Source: Rhizomicrobium sp.
Lineage (GTDB): Bacteria; Pseudomonadota; Alphaproteobacteria; Micropepsales; Micropepsaceae
Length of the DNA: 64,000 nt
Direction: 5' to 3'
NCBI GenBank assembly: GCA_037200385.1
Contig: JBBCGL010000001.1
Location: 62,001-126,000, forward strand
Part shown: positions 45,652-54,957 of the stretch, piece by piece
Layout of the letters: every line of letters begins with the position of its first letter
How positions within the stretch are numbered: position 1 is the first letter of the stretch
Position numbers and translations under genes: made by a program
Notes under the pieces: model-generated
What the model saw: only the letters and a program-made list of their open reading frames with translations
Database searches by the model: none
What the model was told of the DNA's origin: nothing

Positions 45652-46610
45652 GGCAACCGGTCGCCATACCATCGGCCCTGAAGGCCGAGGCCGCGGCGTG
45701 GATCGCGCGCCTGCACGCCGACGATCGTTCGGCGACGGACGAACGCGCGTTCCAGGCCTGGCTCGCGGAGTCGCCGGAACATTCCCGCGCCTTCGATTCC
45801 GTCACGGCGGCCTGGGACTTGGTCGGCGGCCTGCGCGGCGGGTTTCCAGCGGTCGTGCGGGCGGATGCAGCCCGGCCCCGGCGCCGGGCGGTGCTGGCGG
45901 CTCTCGGAACGCTGGTGTTCGCCGGCGGCACGATCGGCGGATGGCGCGCGGCCTATGCCGGCGTCTATGAGACCAATGTCGGGGGGCAGGAGCATGTGGC
46001 GCTGGAGGACGGCACCCAGGCTTTTCTCGATACCGATACGCGCATTCGCGTGACCTATTCGGACGAAATTCGCGCGGTGCGCCTGGACCGCGGCAGGGTC
46101 AATTTCCGCGTCGCGCGGGATGCGCGCCGGCCTTTTGTGGTGGACGTCGCGGATCGCCGCATCATCGCATCGCAAACCACGTTCGACGTCTATCGCGACG
46201 GCGACAGGCTTTCGGTCGTGTTGCTGCGCGGCAGTGCATCGGTCGCCGACAAGGCCGCGCAGACCGCAACGCCGAAAACTCTGACTGCCGGCGAGAGGTT
46301 GCTCGCGACCGCGTATGCCGTGCGCACCGACCGGCCCAATCTCACGCCCCTGGTCGCCTGGCAGTTCGGCCAGGCGATCTTCGAGAACGAGACGCTCGCG
46401 GACGCCGCGGCGGAGATGAACCGCTATTCGACGATCAAGCTCGTGATCGACGATCCGCTCGCCGCCCGGTTTCGGTTGTCCGGCGTCTATCGCGTCGGCG
46501 ACACCTCCGCGTTCGCGCGCTCCGTCGCGTCGCTGCTGCCCGTCCAGATGGAGATCGTCGGCGACCAGGTGCGCCTTGTTGCCGATCCGGCACGCTTGCA
46601 AGGAAGCTGA
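45648..46610 (+). CDS. FecR-family anti-sigma / sigma regulator (system 3)
   Basis: A 320-residue protein. It has an N-terminal DUF4880 region (AAAWIARLHADDRSATDERAFQAWL in part), a transmembrane helix about 80-98 (AVLAALGTLVFAGGTIGGW), a periplasmic FecR domain (EHVALEDGTQAFLDTDTRIRV in part, VRLDRGRVNFRVARD) and a C-terminal STN-docking region (FENETLADAAAEMNRYSTIKL). The overlap with the sigma gene and the receptor 94 bases downstream form a third complete signalling set. Confidence 0.92.
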   Translation: MRQPVAIPSALKAEAAAWIARLHADDRSATDERAFQAWLAESPEHSRAFDSVTAAWDLVGGLRGGFPAVVRADAARPRRRAVLAALGTLVFAGGTIGGWRAAYAGVYETNVGGQEHVALEDGTQAFLDTDTRIRVTYSDEIRAVRLDRGRVNFRVARDARRPFVVDVADRRIIASQTTFDVYRDGDRLSVVLLRGSASVADKAAQTATPKTLTAGERLLATAYAVRTDRPNLTPLVAWQFGQAIFENETLADAAAEMNRYSTIKLVIDDPLAARFRLSGVYRVGDTSAFARSVASLLPVQMEIVGDQVRLVADPARLQGS

Positions 46611-46704
46611 CGAAAGGGAGTGAGGTCGCGACCACGTTCATACGTCCTTCATAAGAGGCACTAAGGGGCGCTCCGCTCGTCGGGCGGAGTTGTGAGGGGT
46701 CAGT

Positions 46705-49236
46705 ATGCGTAACAGGCGTATGAGTTTCACCGCTGCGCTGTTCAATGGCGTGGCCGCGATGGCGATTTTTGTGGCCGGCGCACAGGCGCAAACGGCGGCC
46801 ATCAACATACCGGAAGAGCCGCTCGCGCTATCCTTGCGGGCCGTCGCCAACCAGACCGGGACCAATATTCTCTTTACGCCCGAGGCGGTCGAGGGACTCA
46901 AATCCCACGCGCTGCAGGGCACGATGAGTGCACAGTCCGCCGTCGAGCAACTTCTCTCGGGCTCCGGCCTCGAGGTCGTTTCGGACGGTAATGGCGGCCT
47001 GATCGTGCGCAAGAAAGACGCGCCGCGGTCGCAGCAGCGCGCCGATGCGGCGGCACCCGAGACGGTCATCGTCACGGGCTCGCGCATTCCAGGCGCGGTC
47101 GTAGCGTCACCGGTGATCACGGTCACAGCAGATCAAATCAAGAAGCAGGGCTATAACGATCTGGGCGACGTCGTGCGCAGCCTGCCGCAGAGCTACAATG
47201 GCGGCCAGAATCCCGGTGTCGTTCCCGGCTCGCCCGGGCTCAGCAACCAGAACCTGACCTCGGGCTCGAGCGTCGATCTGCGCGGCTTGGGCGCCGATGC
47301 CACCCTCACGCTGCTCGACGGCCGCCGATTGGCGTCAGACGGCTTCACGCAGGCGGTCGACATATCGGTCATTCCCGTCGCGGCCGTCGACCGGCTCGAA
47401 GTGCTGCTGGACGGCGCGTCCGCAATCTATGGATCGGACGCCGTGGGCGGCGTCGCGAACGTCATCCTCAAGCGCGACTATGACGGCGTGTCCGTCACCG
47501 GCCGCTACGGTGCGGCGACCCAGGGCGGCGACGTGCAGGGCGAGTTCTCGGCCGTCGGGGGGACGACCTGGGACGGCGGCGGCTTTCTCGCGACCTACAC
47601 CGGCGAATGGGACTCCGGCATCGACGCGCCGCAGCGTGAGTTCTCCAGCTTCCTCGCGCCGCACAACACGATCTTTCCGTCGATCATGCACCAGAGTGCC
47701 TTGATCAGCGGTCATCAGGAGATCACTTCGAACCTCGAATTCGACATCGACGCGGCTTACAGCTATCGCAACTCGCACAGCGCCGCCAATTCGTATGGCG
47801 AGTTGAGCTTGGTTTCGTCGAACAGCGAAACTTGGGTGGTGTCGCCGACCCTGCGCCTGACATTGCCGGGCGAATGGTCGCTGGCACTGAACGGGTCCGT
47901 GGCAGAGGATCGTTCGACCTCGGCGCAGAACATATCCTACCTCGGCATACCGCTCGAGAACATCGAGACCTGCTATTGCAATACCGCGCAGTCGGTGGAG
48001 CTCGATGCCGAAGGCCCGCTCTTCGCGTTGCCGGGCGGTCCGGCGCAGGCATCGGTCGGCGCGGGCTATCGCAATACGGGCTTCAAGTCCGGTTCCATCG
48101 GCGGTTCGCGTCATGCGTTTTATGGTTTCGCCGAAACGAACTTTCCGTTCGTGTCGCCCGACCAGAACATCCCGTTCGTCGACCGGCTGGAGCTCAACGC
48201 CGCGGCGCGCTTCGAGAATTATTCCGATTTCGGCTCCGTCGTGACGCCGAAGGTCGGCGTGGTATGGGGCCCGGCTGCCGATTTCGAATTCAAAGGTACG
48301 TGGGGACAATCGTTCAAGGCGCCGACTTTGCTCCAGGAATACGAGCCGTCGGTCGTCGATCTCGCTCCCATCGGATTGTTCGGTGGCACCGGCCCGGCGG
48401 GGGCGACCGGCCTTCTGCTGCAGGGCGGCAGCGTCAATTTAAAACCGGAGCGCGCCAACACCTACAGCGGAGGCGTTGAATTCCATCCGGATTGGATTCC
48501 GGGCCTCCACATCGGCTTGGACTATTTCAGCGTCAACTATACCAATCGCGTGCTCGCGCCGATCGACAATCCCGGCCTCGCCTTCACCAATCCGGCCTAT
48601 ACCGACTTCATAAACCTGGCACCGGCACCTGCGCTGGTCGCATCACTGGTTGCGAGCGCACAGCACGTGCTGAACCAGACAGGCGTATCGCCACTCAATC
48701 TGGCATCGGTGGTCGCCATCGCCGACGACCGCTACACGAATGCGACGCGCCAGCGCGTCAGCGGCGTCGACCTCGCCTTCAACTATGCGATGGATTTGCT
48801 CGACGGCACCTTGACCTCATCGGGCAATTTCGCCTGGCTGCAGGGCAACCAGCTGACCACGCCGACATCGGGCCTCCTCCAGACGGCCGGCACGATCTAC
48901 AATCCGCCGAAATTCCGCGCGCGCGGCGGATTCGGTTGGACGCGCGACGGCTTGGCGCTGACGGCATACGCCAACTACATCGGCGGCGTGGAGAACACGA
49001 CCGTCATGCCCAATGTCGCGGGCGACGGCATGACCACCGTCGATGCGGTCGCCGACTACAAGATCGGCGAATGGGGGCCGATCGACGATCTCGAACTCAA
49101 CCTCTCGGTGACGAATCTGTTCGATCAGAAGCCGCCGTTCTTCTCGAGCGGAAATCCGTACATCGTGAACTACGACTCCACGAACTACTCCGCCATCGGA
49201 CGGTTCGTGAGTTTCTCGATCACCAAGAGCTGGTGA
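46705..49236 (+). CDS. TonB-dependent receptor with STN signalling domain (system 3)
   Basis: An 843-residue receptor with signal peptide (AALFNGVAAMAIFVAGAQA-QT) and an STN domain about 30-95 (INIPEEPLALSLRAVANQTG). A plug follows (ETVIVTGSRIPGA, VDLRGLGADATLTLLDGRRLA by RGLGADATL, VEVLLDGASAIYGSDAVGGVANV by GASAIYGSDAVGG), then a barrel ending VSFSITKSW. The GSRIPG / LLDGRR / IYGSDAVGG pattern is that of receptors for bulky or peptide ligands in Caulobacterales and sphingomonads. The next three genes are two S9 hydrolases and an FKBP lipoprotein. In lasso-peptide producers, STN receptors with FecIR stand next to isopeptidases that open the imported lasso, and this layout is similar. Confidence 0.93.
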   Translation: MRNRRMSFTAALFNGVAAMAIFVAGAQAQTAAINIPEEPLALSLRAVANQTGTNILFTPEAVEGLKSHALQGTMSAQSAVEQLLSGSGLEVVSDGNGGLIVRKKDAPRSQQRADAAAPETVIVTGSRIPGAVVASPVITVTADQIKKQGYNDLGDVVRSLPQSYNGGQNPGVVPGSPGLSNQNLTSGSSVDLRGLGADATLTLLDGRRLASDGFTQAVDISVIPVAAVDRLEVLLDGASAIYGSDAVGGVANVILKRDYDGVSVTGRYGAATQGGDVQGEFSAVGGTTWDGGGFLATYTGEWDSGIDAPQREFSSFLAPHNTIFPSIMHQSALISGHQEITSNLEFDIDAAYSYRNSHSAANSYGELSLVSSNSETWVVSPTLRLTLPGEWSLALNGSVAEDRSTSAQNISYLGIPLENIETCYCNTAQSVELDAEGPLFALPGGPAQASVGAGYRNTGFKSGSIGGSRHAFYGFAETNFPFVSPDQNIPFVDRLELNAAARFENYSDFGSVVTPKVGVVWGPAADFEFKGTWGQSFKAPTLLQEYEPSVVDLAPIGLFGGTGPAGATGLLLQGGSVNLKPERANTYSGGVEFHPDWIPGLHIGLDYFSVNYTNRVLAPIDNPGLAFTNPAYTDFINLAPAPALVASLVASAQHVLNQTGVSPLNLASVVAIADDRYTNATRQRVSGVDLAFNYAMDLLDGTLTSSGNFAWLQGNQLTTPTSGLLQTAGTIYNPPKFRARGGFGWTRDGLALTAYANYIGGVENTTVMPNVAGDGMTTVDAVADYKIGEWGPIDDLELNLSVTNLFDQKPPFFSSGNPYIVNYDSTNYSAIGRFVSFSITKSW

Positions 49237-49242
49237 GCCTGC

Positions 49243-49288
49243 CCGGCGAGCGCGGCGTGCGTCCCCTTTGGTTGCGCCCGCTCGCCGG
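49243..49288 (+). terminator. 10-bp inverted repeat between receptor and first S9 gene
   Basis: CCGGCGAGCG pairs exactly with CGCTCGCCGG across 26 bases, followed by CTTTCCC. Its place just after the receptor stop and 25 bases before the S9 start suggests partial termination or mRNA processing that lowers hydrolase expression relative to the receptor. Confidence 0.4.
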
Positions 49289-49312
49289 CTTTCCCGATTG
49301 TATGAGGACGGC

Positions 49313-51838
49313 ATGAAGACTGGCATCTCCTGGTTGCTTGCGGTGGTGGTCGCCGGCGGTCTGTCCCTCGAAGCTTTTGCCGCCGCGGCGCCACCCATCA
49401 CGTTCGACGATCTGTTGAACGCCGAGACGTTGGGAACCGCCGAATTCTCGCCCGGCGGCAAATGGCTGGTCTTCACGCGGAGCGTCCCGGCGACCCGACA
49501 GCCGAGCTGGGGCTACGAGGACCCGAGCCGGGTGCGGACGCGGCTTTTCGTCGGCAAGGCTGACGGAAGCGGGGTGCGCGAGATTGTGGGGCCGGCCGAC
49601 ACCCGGTATTCCTTTCCATACAGCACGCCCTGGTCGCCGGACGGCACGAATCTTCTTCTCATCGCCGCCAAGCGCGAGAGCTATGGCTTGGCGGCCTACA
49701 ATCTGGCGACGGGCGCACTGACGTCGCTGCCGGGACGGACACGCTATTCGCTCAACGCCTGGATGCCGGACGGCCGCATCCTCTACCCGGTATTTGACGA
49801 CGGGGTGCGGCAGCGCGACCTCTACGGTTCCCTGCTCGACGGACTGGACACGCGTTGGCACGCCGCCTGGAATGGTCATGCGCCGCAGGTGACGGTGAGT
49901 ACGCCCAATCCCGTTTTTCCGCAGGATGCTTCGCCGACCGGCACGCTGATGCTGGGCGACCCCAAGACCGGCAAGGCGCAGCCTTTGGTGCGGGCCGATG
50001 TCTTCGGCCTGGCGGCCTCGGGCGACGATCGCCACATCGCCGTGATCACCGCCGCCGAAAGCCTGCCCGATGCGGTCGAGGGCGAGGGGCGGCGCAGCGA
50101 ACTGCAAATCTATGTGCTGGAAGACGGAAAGGCGCGTCTGGTGCGCCGGTTTCCGGATATCGACCTGTCGCCTTACGGCAGCCTGTCCTGGTCGCCGTCC
50201 GGCAAGCGGCTGATCTTCGTCGGGCGGCCGCTACGCGATGCGCAGCATCAGCCGATCGCCTATGGCCGCGACCTGCATGGCGGCATGCGCCTCTATGAGA
50301 CCGACGCGACGGGCGCGTCGCCCCACCTCCTGTCGGCCGAAGGCCTGTCGCATGGCAGTTGGGACGATCTTACCGTGTTGCCGACCGGCTGGCTCGGCGA
50401 GCGCCCCATCGCCATTGCGGCACATCATGTGGCGGGTGCGGTAGCCGCGGCCGGCGTCGATACGCACACCCGTCTCGACTACGGCCAGTCGCGCGACATC
50501 CGCTTCGACCTCTTCGCCTTCGACGGCAAGCGCAGCGAAAATCTCACCGCCTTCGCGCATGCGTCGGTCAATCGCTTCCTTGTACCCGAGGGGAGCGATG
50601 CCGCCTATGTCGTTGCCGACGGCGCGTTGTGGAGCGTCAAGTCCGGCGCGGCGGCGCGGCGCGCGTCGCCCGACGGGACGGCGGTCCTGGGCTTCGGTAC
50701 CGATAGCCGCTATCCCGCCACGCCGGAGCAGCGGGCCTATTACCGGTCCGCCGGCGTCGAGCGGATTTCCCTGGCGACGGTCGCCGATGGGCATGTCGGG
50801 CGGCTGGTGCTCGACCTTGCGACGGGACGCCTGCAGACCTTGTCGCCGCCGGGTGACATCGTGGCGACGGCGCCGGATCAGCTCACCACGATCAGCAAGA
50901 GCATCGAGACCTGGACGACGACGCTGCACTTCAACGGCGCCAATGTTCGCGACCTTGCCGTTCTGAATGCCGGTCTCAAGGAGAAAGCAGTCTCGCCGGC
51001 CGAAAAATTCACCTTTCCCTACAATGGCGCGCAGTTGACGGGGTGGGTGGTCCTGCCGCCCGGCACGCAGCCCGGCGCGAAATTGCCGGCCATCGTCTCG
51101 ATCTATGGCGGCTCGGTGTACGGCGATCAGCCGCCGTTCTACGCGCGCACCGACATGCCGCTGCCGCTGTTCAGCGGCCAGTTGTGGGCAGCGCAGGGCT
51201 ATGCGGTGATCTATCCCAGCACGCCGCTGGGCGCCGGCGCCGATACCGACATGATGGCGACGCTGGCGGGCGAGGCGACCGCCGCCGTCGATGCGCTGGC
51301 CGCGAAGGGCATCGTCGATCCGGCGCGTGTCGGCATCACCGGCCAGAGCTTCGGCGGCTTCTCCACGGCGGCGGTTCTGGCGGAGCGCTCCGACCGGTTC
51401 CGGGCCGGCGTGGCGCTGGCGGGCGTCTACGACTTCATCCACGGCTATGGCCTGCGCGCGATGGAGAGCATGCTCGACGACGACGGCAACATGCTGTCGC
51501 ACGAGACCTTCCTGCTCGAATCCGGACAGTCACGGTTCGGCAAGCCGTTCTGGGAAATGCCGGACGCCTATATCCGCAACAGCCCGATCTTCCGCGTCGA
51601 CAAGATCGACGCACCATTGCTTCTGCTGCACGGCGACCTCGATCTCGCGGTCACGGGCCTGTCGGGTGCGGAACGGCTCTACAACGCGATGCTGCGCGCC
51701 GGGAAGACGCCGACGCTGGTGCGCTATTGGGGTGAAGGCCACGTCGCCGGCGACGACTGGGCGATCCGCGACCAGTGGCTGCGGATGACGACCTGGTTCG
51801 GCCACTACGTCAAAGGCGAGAAGCTACAAGCGCGATGA
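49313..51838 (+). CDS. S9-family hydrolase, AtxE2-like (possible lasso isopeptidase)
   Basis: An 841-residue secreted prolyl-oligopeptidase-fold protein. It has a signal peptide (ISWLLAVVVAGGLSLEAFAAA in part), an N-terminal beta-propeller with WSPDG and WSPSGKRL blades, and a C-terminal alpha/beta-hydrolase domain. The catalytic triad is visible as S679 (TGQSFGG), D775 (HGDLDLAV) and H810 (WGEGHV). The start at 49313 has GAGGAC upstream. Members of this branch annotated as AtxE2-type enzymes cut the isopeptide bond of lasso peptides and sit beside STN receptor/FecIR sets exactly like this one. A dipeptidyl-peptidase role is the main alternative. The stop overlaps the FKBP start. Confidence 0.78.
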   Translation: MKTGISWLLAVVVAGGLSLEAFAAAAPPITFDDLLNAETLGTAEFSPGGKWLVFTRSVPATRQPSWGYEDPSRVRTRLFVGKADGSGVREIVGPADTRYSFPYSTPWSPDGTNLLLIAAKRESYGLAAYNLATGALTSLPGRTRYSLNAWMPDGRILYPVFDDGVRQRDLYGSLLDGLDTRWHAAWNGHAPQVTVSTPNPVFPQDASPTGTLMLGDPKTGKAQPLVRADVFGLAASGDDRHIAVITAAESLPDAVEGEGRRSELQIYVLEDGKARLVRRFPDIDLSPYGSLSWSPSGKRLIFVGRPLRDAQHQPIAYGRDLHGGMRLYETDATGASPHLLSAEGLSHGSWDDLTVLPTGWLGERPIAIAAHHVAGAVAAAGVDTHTRLDYGQSRDIRFDLFAFDGKRSENLTAFAHASVNRFLVPEGSDAAYVVADGALWSVKSGAAARRASPDGTAVLGFGTDSRYPATPEQRAYYRSAGVERISLATVADGHVGRLVLDLATGRLQTLSPPGDIVATAPDQLTTISKSIETWTTTLHFNGANVRDLAVLNAGLKEKAVSPAEKFTFPYNGAQLTGWVVLPPGTQPGAKLPAIVSIYGGSVYGDQPPFYARTDMPLPLFSGQLWAAQGYAVIYPSTPLGAGADTDMMATLAGEATAAVDALAAKGIVDPARVGITGQSFGGFSTAAVLAERSDRFRAGVALAGVYDFIHGYGLRAMESMLDDDGNMLSHETFLLESGQSRFGKPFWEMPDAYIRNSPIFRVDKIDAPLLLLHGDLDLAVTGLSGAERLYNAMLRAGKTPTLVRYWGEGHVAGDDWAIRDQWLRMTTWFGHYVKGEKLQAR

Positions 51839-52398
51839 TGCGGATGCGAAAGCCCGAAATGCAGAGCCGTCCGGCACGTTGGCTGGCGGTGGGCGTTGCA
51901 TGTATCGCGCTGGCGGGCTGTACGCATGACGACTCCTTCACGCCGCAGCCGGGCGAGGCGCCGCAGGCGATGCAGCAGCGCTATCTGGACTGGAGCGCGC
52001 ATCGGCCGGGATGGGGGGTGACGGCAAGCGGCCTGCGCTATCACCGCATAGACGACCCGCATCCCTCCGGCGCGTCGCCGCATCCCGGATCCATCGTCAC
52101 CGTGCAATGCGAGGGGCGTTTCCTCGACGGGCGGCTGTTTTTCGCCACCACGCCCGACCAGCCGCTGATCGGACCGCTCGCCAAGCTCGTCAAGGGCTGG
52201 CAGCAGGGTCTGTTGCTGATGCATGCGGGAGAGACTTGGGAATTCGTGCTGCCGCCCGAACTCGCTTACGGCGAGAAGGGTTGGACGTCGCACACCGCCG
52301 CGATCCCCTCGATCCCGCCGGGGACCGCATTGTTGTTCAAGATCGAGTTGATCGCCGTCGCCGAGCCGCCACCCGAGAGCGAGAGGAAATCGCCATGA
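51835..52398 (+). CDS. FKBP-type peptidyl-prolyl isomerase lipoprotein
   Basis: A 187-residue lipoprotein with lipobox LAGC (VACIALAGCTHDD). The FKBP fold has SGLRYHRIDD, PGSIVTVQCEGRFLDGRLFF in part, LVKGWQQGLLLMHAGETWEFVLPPELAYGEKG (recognised by the VKGWxxGL and PPELAYGEKG blocks) and PPGTALLFKIEL. It would catalyse prolyl isomerisation in the periplasm, perhaps on the peptide handled by the flanking S9 hydrolases. Both ends overlap neighbouring genes by four bases, so the three proteins are made together. Confidence 0.9.
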   Translation: MMRMRKPEMQSRPARWLAVGVACIALAGCTHDDSFTPQPGEAPQAMQQRYLDWSAHRPGWGVTASGLRYHRIDDPHPSGASPHPGSIVTVQCEGRFLDGRLFFATTPDQPLIGPLAKLVKGWQQGLLLMHAGETWEFVLPPELAYGEKGWTSHTAAIPSIPPGTALLFKIELIAVAEPPPESERKSP

Positions 52399-54914
52399 GA
52401 CTGTCTTCGGCCATCCGCCAGTGCGTCTTGCTTGTCGCCGCCGCCGTGTTTTCTTGCGTGGCGAACGCTGCGGATACGCCAGCACCACCGCATCCGCTCG
52501 ACATCGAAGACATGCTGGCGATGGAACGCTTCGGACAGGTCGGAATCGGCGGTGGCGGCCGGCTCGTGCTGTTCGAGAAAGGCGGACCCAAGGAGGGCTT
52601 TTCCGACTACGGCATCGACGACCAGGCTGCGTCGAGCCGCATCTATGTCTTCGACCGCACGCTGGGGACGGTGAAGCGCCTGCTCGAGGGTTTTGCGTTT
52701 CCGAATTGGATCGGCGCGGTCTCGCCGGGCGGCGGCAAGCTGGCGATCTACTGGCTCGACGACGACCACGTGAAGGCCGGCGTCGTCGATCTCGGCAGCG
52801 GCAAGCTCACGCCCTTCGCTTTCACGCCGGCCTATGATTTCGAGGTCGGCGCGCCGCTCTGGATCTCGGACACCGAGCTGGTTTATGCGACCGATACGGA
52901 TGGCGCCTATTCGCCGCGCATCGACTTCCGCCGTCGCGCGGCGCTGATCGAGAGCGCCGGGCAGCAGACCGCCTGGCATGGTGGCGTATCGGCGTCCGTT
53001 CTCGAAAACCACCCGACGGGCTTCTTGCCCGAATGGCGTCCGGGAACGCTGCTGCGGGTAGATGCCGACAGCGGAAAGGCCGCGGTGCTCGCACAGGGCC
53101 GCTATGTCGAGCCGTCGCTTTCGCCGGACAAGCGCTATCTCGCGGTCGGCCGCCAGGGGCGCTATCTGCCATTCGCGCCCGACAGCGGCAAGGAGACCTA
53201 TGACCCGCACCGGCTCGAACCGTTCCTGATCGATCTCCAGCATGGGCGCGCGGCGGTCGCAATGTGCCAGGGCTGCCAGCTCAGCGGCCGCGCCGACTTC
53301 GCCTGGGGGCCGGCCGGCCATCGCGTCAGCTTCTTCGCGCGCTTCGGCCAGGAGCCATGGGAGCATGTCCGCTTCCGCGTGTTCGATGCCGACACCAAGG
53401 CGCTTGCCGAGATCCGCCATGTCGGTCTGGACCTCGCATCCCAGCGGGAGACGACGGGCGCGGCCAGCGCGCCGGTCAAGGCGATCCCGTTCGGTCCCGG
53501 CGCGCTCGTGCCCGCGCGCAAGCAGACCGATCCGAAGGCGGCGCCGATCTTCACCTTCAAGGAGCCGACGACGCTGCTGCGCGTGAACATGGACCGCAAG
53601 GATTTGAAGGCCAAGCTCGGCCGGCTGGACTGGTACGTCGTGACGCCCGACGGCGTGTCGCATCCGCTCACCGGCGCGCTGGACGATGTCCAGCCGAACC
53701 TGGCCGCGGAAGATTCACATGGCCTCTATTTCATGGGTGGCGGCAAGATACTGCGCCTCGACTTCAACGGCACGGTGCACGATATCGCGGCGCTCGCGGG
53801 GCAGGGCGTGCTCTACAAGCTCGACGGTGCGATCGATGAGGGTGGCCACGCCGTCGCGGTTTCGGTTGGCCCGGACGGCAGCCGCATCGTGCAGTTTTTC
53901 GACGGTCGTACGAGCCAGCTCAGCGTGAAGGCCCCCGCCACGATCGGCATTCCCATGGCTGTGGACCCGACGTCCGGCGTCGTGGCCTTCCAGTCCGACG
54001 GACCCCAGGGAAGTACGCTGTCCGTGCTGGATCGCGATGGACGCATCGCGCCGATCCTGTCGATCAACGGCCATCTCCGGCAGGTTGCGCCCGCCAAACA
54101 GGTGATGCTGAAATACACGCTGCCCAGCGGCGAGGTCGAGCAGGCTTGCCTGCTGTTGCCGGCGAATGCCGTGCCGGGAAAGAAGCTGCCGACAATTGTC
54201 TCGGTCTATCCGGTCGAAGGCCGCTGCCGCTCCCTTTGGCACTATGGACTGGCGAACACCTATGACGACGAGCTCTTCACCGGGATGGGCTACGCCGTGC
54301 TCAATCCCGCAACGCCGGCGCGCCTGCTGCAGGAGGGTGACAACCCCACCGCGCATTGGGGCGCGCTCGTCGAGGCGGCGGTGAACGAGGCCGTGCGCGG
54401 CGGCTATGTCGACAAGGACCGGCTGGGCCTATGGGGCATGAGCCTCGGCGGTCACAGCGCGCTGTCGACGCTGTCGCAGACGCATATCTTCAAGGCCGGC
54501 GTCGCGGCGAACGGCGCGGCGGATTTCTTCAGCAACTATGCGAGCCTCGGCATCGTGCGCAGCCTGCTGTCGGACGATCTGTTCGCGGTCGGCCATGCGG
54601 CGATGTACGAAGGCGCGCCCGACGAGGGCCTGCATATCGGCGCGACGCCTTGGGAGCGGCCCGATGCCTATGCCGCCGCGAGCCCGCTCTCGCACGCGGG
54701 GACGATGAACACGCCGCTTCTGTTGTTCGCGGGTGAGCTCGACTGGGATTATCAGATGACGGAGTTCGACCAGTACTATGTCGCGCTGGTACGGCAGGGC
54801 AAGGAAGTGACCTATGTCCGCTACCTCGGGGAAGGGCATGGCAATTTCAGTCCGGCGAATGTCCGCGACGCATGGAGGCGCATGCGCCTCTGGTTCGACG
54901 CGCATCTGCGCTAG
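52395..54914 (+). CDS. Second S9-family (prolyl oligopeptidase-like) secreted hydrolase
   Basis: An 839-residue protein with a signal peptide (CVLLVAAAVFSCVANA-AD), a divergent propeller and an alpha/beta-hydrolase domain. The nucleophile S683 lies in GMSLGGHSA, acidic residues D783 and D785 in AGELDWDYQ, and H815 in LGEGHG. It shares its N-terminal theme (IEDMLAMERFGQVGIGGGGRLVLFE in part) with the preceding S9 protein, so the pair may come from an old duplication. The propeller lacks the clear WSPDG blades of the first copy, suggesting a different substrate size or role. The start overlaps the FKBP stop. Confidence 0.82.
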   Translation: MRLSSAIRQCVLLVAAAVFSCVANAADTPAPPHPLDIEDMLAMERFGQVGIGGGGRLVLFEKGGPKEGFSDYGIDDQAASSRIYVFDRTLGTVKRLLEGFAFPNWIGAVSPGGGKLAIYWLDDDHVKAGVVDLGSGKLTPFAFTPAYDFEVGAPLWISDTELVYATDTDGAYSPRIDFRRRAALIESAGQQTAWHGGVSASVLENHPTGFLPEWRPGTLLRVDADSGKAAVLAQGRYVEPSLSPDKRYLAVGRQGRYLPFAPDSGKETYDPHRLEPFLIDLQHGRAAVAMCQGCQLSGRADFAWGPAGHRVSFFARFGQEPWEHVRFRVFDADTKALAEIRHVGLDLASQRETTGAASAPVKAIPFGPGALVPARKQTDPKAAPIFTFKEPTTLLRVNMDRKDLKAKLGRLDWYVVTPDGVSHPLTGALDDVQPNLAAEDSHGLYFMGGGKILRLDFNGTVHDIAALAGQGVLYKLDGAIDEGGHAVAVSVGPDGSRIVQFFDGRTSQLSVKAPATIGIPMAVDPTSGVVAFQSDGPQGSTLSVLDRDGRIAPILSINGHLRQVAPAKQVMLKYTLPSGEVEQACLLLPANAVPGKKLPTIVSVYPVEGRCRSLWHYGLANTYDDELFTGMGYAVLNPATPARLLQEGDNPTAHWGALVEAAVNEAVRGGYVDKDRLGLWGMSLGGHSALSTLSQTHIFKAGVAANGAADFFSNYASLGIVRSLLSDDLFAVGHAAMYEGAPDEGLHIGATPWERPDAYAAASPLSHAGTMNTPLLLFAGELDWDYQMTEFDQYYVALVRQGKEVTYVRYLGEGHGNFSPANVRDAWRRMRLWFDAHLR

Positions 54915-54957
54915 GCAATTCCGGAGGGCGTTGCCTACACATTGACTTGACCCGCCG

